Part shown: positions 21,201 through 24,189 of the stretch, piece by piece
How positions within the stretch are numbered: position 1 is the first letter of the stretch
How the letters are laid out: the number at the start of each line of letters is the position of its first letter
Assembly: GCA_020650975.1 (NCBI GenBank)
Contig: JAIPMN010009432.1
Span: 1 to 24,189, forward strand
Direction of reading: 5' to 3'
DNA from: Apostichopus californicus
Lineage: Eukaryota; Echinodermata; Holothuroidea; Aspidochirotida; Stichopodidae
Length of the DNA stretch: 24,189 bases
The notes under the pieces: generated by a model
Databases searched by the model: none
The model's input: the letters and a program-made list of their open reading frames with translations, nothing else
Told to the model about the DNA's origin: nothing
Translations under genes and position numbers: made by a program

Positions 21201-24105
21201 TTACAATGCAATCTGAATTTGATGTTACATTCAACTAGTCGTCCACCAGACCACCTCCACAGGTGATTTTTTTGTCCGAACAGACATAAATTAGTCATCT
21301 CAGACAACCGGACTACCATTAAAATTTTGCACTGCTGTATATTGTATGACCAACCTACTGACACATAATTTATTCTGTGAAATTGGTGAAATAATGAATG
21401 AATCAGCTATGCGGTCACTAACTGTTATCATCGCTGCCACATAATTCTAAACAAGAAAATGCTACTTAGAAGATCAATTATCAAGAAGGATAAGATGCAG
21501 ACTAGGGGTAGAGCCACAAGAGATAAGGAAGGAGAAGTATTTACAAAGCATTATTCAATGAAAAATATTATGACTATTAACCTGAGTTGCAAATAATCAT
21601 GTATGTGAAATGACTGTACGATTCTACTGATAACAGACTTTATGTATAAATTCACAGAATTTGCAATGAGACTACAAACTTTACTACATGTATCTTACAT
21701 AGAACATTTTTTTTTGCCCAACAATGACTTTAGTCCGAATTTTCTTTTTCTTTTTATTTTTTAGTCCAAATGTCAATGTTTATTACTATTATTCACTACT
21801 TAAGAGCAAAATATCCCATGGTACATAATCCCAACTTTTGTAACTTTTTGCAACTTGTTGGTTTTGTATTCTTCTGTAAAACAGAAAACCAATATATGTA
21901 GGTATTGCCCAAAATATTTGGTATTTTAATGGAATTAATAGTTCCTTAGTTAGAACTGTAGTTACAGAGAGTTTGGGTTACAAATTAGATACAAAAATAG
22001 AACATTACAAACTTCAAAAATCCCACAGTTAAACAAAGTACAGGTGAGGGTCAAAAATGGGCATTGTACCTTATGCAGAGAGTTTGAATCAACAAAGGTT
22101 TCAAATTCGGTAGAACTTGAAACTCAGGAACAACCATAACAGAAAGGTCACAGTTTTTCTGATAATTCTGGATAATCGTAGAACTTGGTAAAAATTTTAA
22201 CACAATGAAGTCATCTTCAGGGAAATTGGGATCCGTGGCATGAATAGTAATAGCTGGCGTGCAAAAATGTGGAGTGGATTTACCAGTAAACATCAACTAC
22301 ATCCTCCTCGTGTTGAAAAATGACCATTGTTTAGTACAGCAGAATATGGCTACAGTGTGTGACTTTCTGAGAAATATTGAAACAGTTCAAAGAACTGAGT
22401 ATAACTGTTCTAAACGGTTCACAATTCTATACAGTACTTAATTGATGATTGCATGGCACCACTAAAGCCAGTGTTTGTGAATAGTAAGTACTGCTGGCTC
22501 AATGAACCACAGCAACCTCCAATGGGACCCATCATGCACATACCATGTACAGTACTGCTAGTACTGTACAGTACTGTAATATGTGTGCAGCACACTAGTA
22601 CTCAGCATATGTACTTTCACAATATCTGCACCTGTACTGTTTACTTGTAGATCTATGGTATGGATGCAGTGTTCAAGTATTAAGTGAATAGAGATCAAGT
22701 GAATAGAGATTAAGTGATTAAGTGAATACAGATTAAGTGATTAAGAGATTAAGTGATTAAGTGAATAGAGATCAAGACAGACTGTGTGTGAGATTTGTGG
22801 CATGAGGAGCAGCAAGACAGTACTAGTGTCAATTGCATGTTATTTATACTACATGGAAGGTCCTGGGTTTTTCAAGCCCTAGTTACCCAAGGCTTAGTGA
22901 GTTTGAACTCTCTAGCCAGCAAAGTGGGCGCAAACTTCACCAGTAAATGCCATGTCATATGTTTTCCTTTAGGGGGGGGGGGGAGGTAGGGGGTTATTTT
23001 AGGGAAATTTTGAAGATGTGACTTTCATACTAACATTCTAGGATACATTTCTTTCTACAGCTGAGATATAATATATTAAAATAGTTCATTATATCAAGGT
23101 ACATGGCAGACAGTGGATCAGTGGGTGGTATGTGACATCATCATGCACACATTCTTCAAAAGAGCTGTAATTTTCCCAGGTTTCATCATCTTTTTAGTCG
23201 AATTCATTGCAGATATGGGTTCTGTACATCCGAATTTTTGCTTAATATTCTAGGGTATACAGTGCTTTCAATGAATTCTGAACTCAAGGCTGTGAAACTC
23301 AACAAAGTCAGTGCTCGTAGCTCTTTTCATGTTTTTTCTCTTGTGCAAGAATGTTACCAGTTGTAAGAGAGGAATGAATTAAACTTTTGCTAGGTCAGGG
23401 TGATCTACATACATTCAATATATATGATTAAATTTCATTTTCCAAATTTATGAATTTAAAATTTGGCAAAACGGATTGTCTCATAGACTACTACACATCT
23501 CTCTGGACAGTAAACTGTTAAACTTCCTGTTACAAAATTTACTCTACAATCCCCATGTATGTATACATGTACATTATTGTTGAAAACTGCTGACTACCAA
23601 AAAAAATCTTTTGTGTGGACTTCAAGTAATTAAAATGGTTCTAAGTATTCAATAATTATATTGGAATTCTTATTGATTACACGACTTCTCTATGATGAAT
23701 GGATGAATTGTGTTTTTGGTATCAACAGAGCCACGAGGGGGATTGAATTCTAAGTACAGAGTTTAATGCACCTCATTTTATGGCAAAATCTTTAATAAGA
23801 AGAGAGTGACTTTGCTCCAATTAGAATCTAATCATACCACTTGTAAGCATATATGTATTTCATATTTACACTTTTAAATGATACAAGATGAAGATCAGTA
23901 GCCAAGTGATTATATGCAAGTTACTTATCTGTGAACCAAACTACTAAACAAAACTATTACAATACATATCACTGACATTAAGAAATACAGTAAGTGATAC
24001 CTAATCACAGAAAAAACAATGTCAACAAAAGGGAAAGAGGTTGCTCACCTTCTCAAAGAGAGTCCCGAGGTTTGCTGTGATCAGCAGAACCCCTGGCTCC
24101 ATCAT
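145..24105 (-). CDS. INPP5A: Inositol polyphosphate 5-phosphatase type I (INPP5A), 5' part, six exons; 3' end outside window
   Basis: The joined exons 24105-24049, 20716-20675, 14185-14085, 9761-9674, 1322-1259 and 248-145 give 456 nt, or 152 codons, with no stop and matching phases at every junction. The product corresponds to the first ~158 residues of vertebrate INPP5A (about 412 aa), shorter only by about six residues at the extreme N-terminus. Segment lengths per exon (14, 34, 29, 21, 35 residues) equal the vertebrate ones as I recall them. The family removes the 5-phosphate from Ins(1,4,5)P3 and Ins(1,3,4,5)P4, ending the calcium-release signal; the vertebrate enzyme is membrane-attached by C-terminal prenylation. 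Visible landmarks are TANLGTLF (residues 10-17) and ALHCQE (44-49). Its Glu49 matches the Mg-binding Glu of the endonuclease/exonuclease/phosphatase fold. The GDxN and PAWCDR catalytic motifs and the CaaX box must lie on exons beyond position 1. Identification is from remembered family sequence, not a search. Confidence 0.93.
249..1258 (-). other. INPP5A intron 5 (1.0 kb)
   Basis: Runs from gtaaac at 1258 to ttcacag at 249. Its first position after gtaa is atypical (gtaaac). It includes a 10-G run on the plus strand at 895-904. Nothing else recognised. Confidence 0.85.
1259..1322 (-). CDS. INPP5A: INPP5A exon 5
   Basis: Twenty-one codons (97-117) plus one base: ALGNIYFVHNSVKNI then QCFDFK. 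The vertebrate counterpart is ALGSFYFLHESLKNIYQFDFK, the same length with no gap. The acceptor has a textbook pyrimidine tract, tttttttctccctcag, and the donor is AAAG|gtaaac. It starts in phase 0 after exon 4 and ends in phase 1, fitting exon 6. The segment is a core beta strand of the phosphatase fold. Confidence 0.92.
1590..1940 (+). mobile_element. LINE or SINE 3' UTR and tail, plus orientation
   Basis: Very T-rich sequence ends with TTTGAGATCATTCTTTTGAT, GGAAAGCGCTATATAAGAAT and TAATTATTATTATTA. The AAGCGCTATATAA plus (ATT)n ending is common at the 3' ends of metazoan non-LTR elements. Just before it, three near-copies of GCTGTAATATTTTTA occur in tandem at about 1818-1858. No coding part remains and the 5' limit is only approximate. 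Confidence 0.55.
3438..3466. repeat. Short palindrome containing TACTGTAC
   Basis: Arms ATACCATAC and GTATGGTAT (9 bp) around a TGTACT centre at 3440-3463. One of the many TACTGTAC words in the window. No known function. Confidence 0.5.
3998..4301 (-). pseudogene. LINE fragment: C-terminal end of a non-LTR retrotransposon reverse-transcriptase ORF
   Basis: The minus strand reads open from 4301 to 4047 for 84 codons without needing an ATG. It includes STPWSSIVAHRRLRFFSHVA, then PVGRPVTTLL and LAQDRDTWRR. RRLRxxxHVAR, GRP-TT and DRDxWR are the typical pattern at the end of LINE endonuclease/reverse-transcriptase polyproteins. A shift then restores SMSDRRDST, and the element ends in a (TAC)n tail, seen as (GTA)n on the plus strand at 3998-4012. 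It is 5'-truncated (stop and loss of similarity at 4302) and frameshifted, hence dead. It lies in the same orientation as INPP5A. Confidence 0.85.
6930..7277 (-). mobile_element. 5'-truncated LINE 3' end (CR1/L2-like)
   Basis: On the minus strand, 7277-7185 ends an open frame with ATQFKLFMKTYLFRLEYGH and a stop, resembling the FK..LKTYLFR ending of CR1/L2-group LINE proteins. An AT-rich 3' UTR follows, and near 6940-6990 comes an AAAGCACTTAAATATATG then TTATTATATTTATTTT tail, a decayed form of the AAGCGCTATATAA plus (ATT)n ending also found at 1906-1940. The upstream part is missing. Family assignment is from motif resemblance only. Confidence 0.6.
9044..9345 (-). mobile_element. Probable LINE 3' end with (ATT)n tail
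   Basis: On the minus strand one frame gives LREKDVSYLWYALPPTLP, weakly like the LWNSLP box near the end of CR1/L2-type LINE proteins. An AT-rich stretch follows and then (ATT)n, seen as (AAT)n on the plus strand at 9044-9071. Frames are broken by stops. The tail is clear; the protein similarity is weak. Confidence 0.45.
9674..9761 (-). CDS. INPP5A: INPP5A exon 4
   Basis: One base completing Gly67, then 29 codons (68-96): HLMRSSSMEQYDRAAMYLDE followed by DFTLDNHFT. It matches the vertebrate ELLSSDAMKEYNRARVYLDE segment in length and in MxEYxRAxxYLDE and HFT. The acceptor is tttcttacctgcag and the donor ACT|gtgagt. A 43-bp minisatellite begins immediately upstream, so the acceptor's pyrimidine tract is the last copy of that repeat. 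The exon itself has no repeat sequence. Confidence 0.92.
9762..9781 (-). promoter_or_regulatory. Exon 4 splice acceptor built from the last minisatellite unit
   Basis: The gene-strand sequence ctctcctttcttacctgcag matches repeat-unit sequence ctctccttccttacct over its first 16 bases with one mismatch, then ends in gcag instead of the repeat's ttcttat. The pyrimidine tract and the array are therefore one continuous homology. Whether the array grew out of the splice site or the splice site was captured by the array cannot be told from one sequence. Confidence 0.75.
9768..10674. repeat. 43-bp minisatellite, about 21 copies, abutting INPP5A exon 4 acceptor
   Basis: The plus-strand unit is AATGGAATTGACTCAATATA followed by AGAAAGGTAAGGAAGGAGAG and AAC, 43 bp. 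I counted 21 occurrences of the (A)TTGACTC-type core from 9791 to 10653. Copies are highly similar, with point changes and one-base indels; the copies nearest the exon (9768-9900) are the most diverged and include a deletion (ATTGACAATATAAG), as expected at the edge of an array. On the gene strand each copy is a pyrimidine tract (TTCTCTCCTTCCTTACC). The terminal partial copy runs into ttacctgcag, the exon 4 acceptor. Confidence 0.97.
11041..11150. repeat. GC-rich dispersed repeat candidate
   Basis: A sharply GC-rich block in an AT-rich intron. It contains the hairpin-forming GGGGAGGCTGCAGCCCCCCA, followed by GCCCCCGCCTTC and TATGCCTATG. It is open in several frames on both strands, including a proline-rich reading, but this is explained by composition. 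It resembles interspersed repeats with a GGCTGCAGCCCCC core in other marine invertebrate genomes; that is recollection, not a search. Confidence 0.35.
13043..13416. mobile_element. hAT-type MITE (374 bp) with 8-bp target-site duplication
   Basis: The left end is CAGTGGCGGAGC and the right end reads CAGTGGCCGAGC on the opposite strand (11 of 12 matching). Identical 8-bp duplications TTCACAAC flank it at 13035-13042 and 13417-13424. CAGTGGCGGA-type termini with 8-bp duplications are the signature of hAT transposons. Inside are a G/C-rich subterminal part (GGGGGCGGGTGCCCCCCC) and no transposase frame, so it is non-autonomous. The perfect duplication argues for a fairly recent insertion. It is GC-richer than the surrounding intron. 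Confidence 0.9.
14085..14185 (-). CDS. INPP5A: INPP5A exon 3, carries the ALHCQE metal-site motif
   Basis: Thirty-three full codons (residues 34-66) plus two bases of codon 67. It begins TIEKFNPSF and continues FIALHCQEVGGKKF, then ends SSFVG across the junction. ALHCQE-GGK is nearly identical to vertebrate INPP5A (ALHCQEFGGKN) and is the best single diagnostic in the window; Glu49 is expected to bind the catalytic magnesium. The acceptor is ccctctattttgacag and the donor GTGGG|gtaagt. It ends in phase 2, which requires the one-base start seen in exon 4. Confidence 0.93.
14540..14830. repeat. Dispersed repeat, paired copy 1
   Basis: Two copies of a module, about 130 bp apart, each with a CCAAGTATGA(A/T)AAGTATCC box followed by CTTGAGATATCAT and then a TTTA(C)A(A)G box. 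The first core is near 14654 and the second near 14786. It also carries an internal triplet of a 15-bp unit (AAGGGTATTGTACTC, about 14566-14610) and a 14-C run (14720-14733). The same module occurs at 15870-16060. Confidence 0.6.
15297..15450. repeat. Duplicated 22-bp segment 130 bp apart
   Basis: TTGACAGATTAGAAAAACAT occurs exactly at about 15300 and again at about 15430, each followed by a diverged pyrimidine-rich stretch. Probably the remnant of a 130-bp tandem duplication. Confidence 0.6.
15870..16060. repeat. Dispersed repeat, paired copy 2
   Basis: Two cores, TTCTTGAGATATCGCGTTTA near 15893 and CTATCTTGAGATACCATGTT near 16034, about 140 bp apart, as in copy 1. Between them are TGACCTTTGACATCTACCAA, ATAGGGTTCTT and CCAAATATGACAAGTATC, all with counterparts in copy 1. 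It is probably an old interspersed repeat whose unit is itself internally duplicated. No coding potential or target-site duplication found. Confidence 0.55.
16462..16484 (+). other. G-quadruplex-type motif
   Basis: Four G runs with short loops, GGGAAAGGGAGAGGGGGAGG followed by GGG. It fits the usual G3+N1-7 pattern on the plus strand, the template strand for INPP5A. It could form a quadruplex in DNA but not in the pre-mRNA. Confidence 0.6.
18060..18310. repeat. Fragment related to the dispersed repeat, with a short tandem duplication
   Basis: Shares TGACCTTTAACCTCCA, TTTATTGTACTCACCAAGG and CTACCAAGTATG boxes with the two paired copies. A segment TTTAACCTCCAAAA...AAGGATAT is duplicated in tandem at about 18166-18222, with a unit of roughly 29 bp. 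More diverged than the other copies. Confidence 0.4.
19867..19951. repeat. Imperfect inverted repeat (31-bp arms)
   Basis: The left arm 19867-19897 starts CGTTAGTTTCCTCTC and continues TTGAAAAAC. The right arm 19921-19951 is its reverse complement with 4 mismatches in 31 bases. The loop is 23 bases. The left side also repeats TTAGTTTCC three times in direct orientation (about 19853, 19869, 19892). Confidence 0.75.
20675..20716 (-). CDS. INPP5A: INPP5A exon 2 (42 nt)
   Basis: Fourteen codons, PQEMLEVWMSKLYE, phase 0 at both ends. The acceptor is tttctctcatcag and the donor GAG|gtaaga. The length equals that of the equivalent vertebrate exon segment (PEN...WLREFYQ), with W and Y in the same places. 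It forms the helix after the first strand. Being so short it is invisible to ORF scanning; it is supported by splice signals, phase and alignment together. Confidence 0.9.
20717..24048 (-). other. INPP5A intron 1 (3.3 kb)
   Basis: Runs from gtgagc at 24048 to atcag at 20717. AT-rich, with no coding exon that I can support. It holds a short tandem repeat (22680-22776), a 12-G run (22972-22983), and four TACTGTAC/GTACAGTA words plus close variants, three of them packed into 22547-22573. The rest shows nothing recognisable. Confidence 0.85.
22680..22776. repeat. Short composite tandem repeat (AAGTGAATAGAGAT / AAGTGATT)
   Basis: About 97 bp made of alternating AAGTGAATAGAGATC or AAGTGAATAGAGATT (15 bp) and AAGTGATT (8 bp) blocks, for example three AAGTGATT copies and four AAGTGAATA(G/C)AGAT copies. 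Imperfect and short. Lies in intron 1. Confidence 0.85.
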
Positions 24106-24127
24106 GGCAATGCAGATGTCCAACAAG
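24049..24127 (-). CDS. INPP5A: INPP5A exon 1: start codon plus short 5' UTR
   Basis: Coding part is 24105-24049, 19 codons from MMEPGVLLITANLGTLFEK; the bases above 24105 are 5' UTR. Two ATGs are adjacent (24105-24103 and 24102-24100); the first has the good context GCCATGA. An in-frame TAA at 24147-24145 lies 39 nt upstream, so translation cannot start further out in this frame. The other two frames contain stops. The segment encodes the first beta strand of the catalytic fold, with the conserved Asn12 of TANLG. The donor is AAG|gtgagc and the exon ends at a codon boundary. The true 5' limit is uncertain: a pyrimidine-rich AG at 24158 could be the acceptor of an intron in the 5' UTR, or the exon may run off the window. 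Confidence 0.9.
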
Positions 24128-24189
24128 CTAACAAAGCGGTGGGTTTACTCTTAAAGTCTGGAAGAAAAAACACGACATTTAACATAACA
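24128..24189 (-). other. Sequence upstream of INPP5A exon 1: UTR or 3' end of a 5' UTR intron
   Basis: On the gene strand a run ttttttcttccag ends at 24158, a strong acceptor-like signal 53 nt upstream of the start codon. If used, the first coding exon is 24049-24157 and the promoter lies outside the window. A weaker AG at 24128 (ttgttag) also exists. No TATA box or other promoter element can be called in the 62 bases available. Confidence 0.4.

Noticed and set aside
1-24189. A new multi-gene or defence-type system
   Set aside because: Only one gene is supported, of a known family, plus transposon remnants and repeats. Nothing indicates an operon or a linked set of unknown genes.

Overview
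This is an animal nuclear genomic window, AT-rich and dominated by introns. The organism is probably a marine invertebrate. The case rests on GT-AG introns of 1 to 8 kb, several non-LTR retrotransposon 3' ends with (ATT)n tails, a hAT-type MITE and abundant simple repeats. I cannot name the species or phylum from the sequence.

Nearly the whole window is the 5' part of one minus-strand gene, which I identify as type I inositol polyphosphate 5-phosphatase (INPP5A). Six coding exons were found by hand: 24049-24105 (start codon), 20675-20716, 14085-14185, 9674-9761, 1259-1322 and 145-248. All have canonical splice sites and their phases join exactly (0,0,2,0,1,0), giving 152 codons with no stop. 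The segments line up residue for residue with the N-terminal third of vertebrate INPP5A as I remember it. The conserved landmarks are a TANLGTLF strand, an ALHCQE motif, YLDED, HFTALGNIYF and RFPPHYFPE. The rest of the gene, with the main catalytic motifs and the C-terminal lipidation signal, lies beyond position 1.

Layout from the 5' end of the gene: exon 1 and 5' UTR at the right edge; intron 1 (3.3 kb, a short tandem repeat and a cluster of TACTGTAC words); exon 2 (only 42 nt); intron 2 (6.5 kb, paired dispersed repeats, a fold-back hairpin, G-rich tracts); exon 3; intron 3 (4.3 kb, a hAT MITE with perfect 8-bp target-site duplication, and a 21-copy 43-bp minisatellite that runs into the splice acceptor); exon 4; intron 4 (8.4 kb, remnants of several LINEs); exon 5; intron 5 (1.0 kb); exon 6; start of intron 6.

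I found no second protein-coding gene, tRNA, rRNA or CRISPR array, and no novel multi-gene system. Open frames of 60 to 125 codons outside these exons look like chance or transposon-derived. The most unusual item is the minisatellite that supplies, or grew from, the pyrimidine tract of exon 4's acceptor. The second is a strong excess of the word TACTGTAC across the introns.
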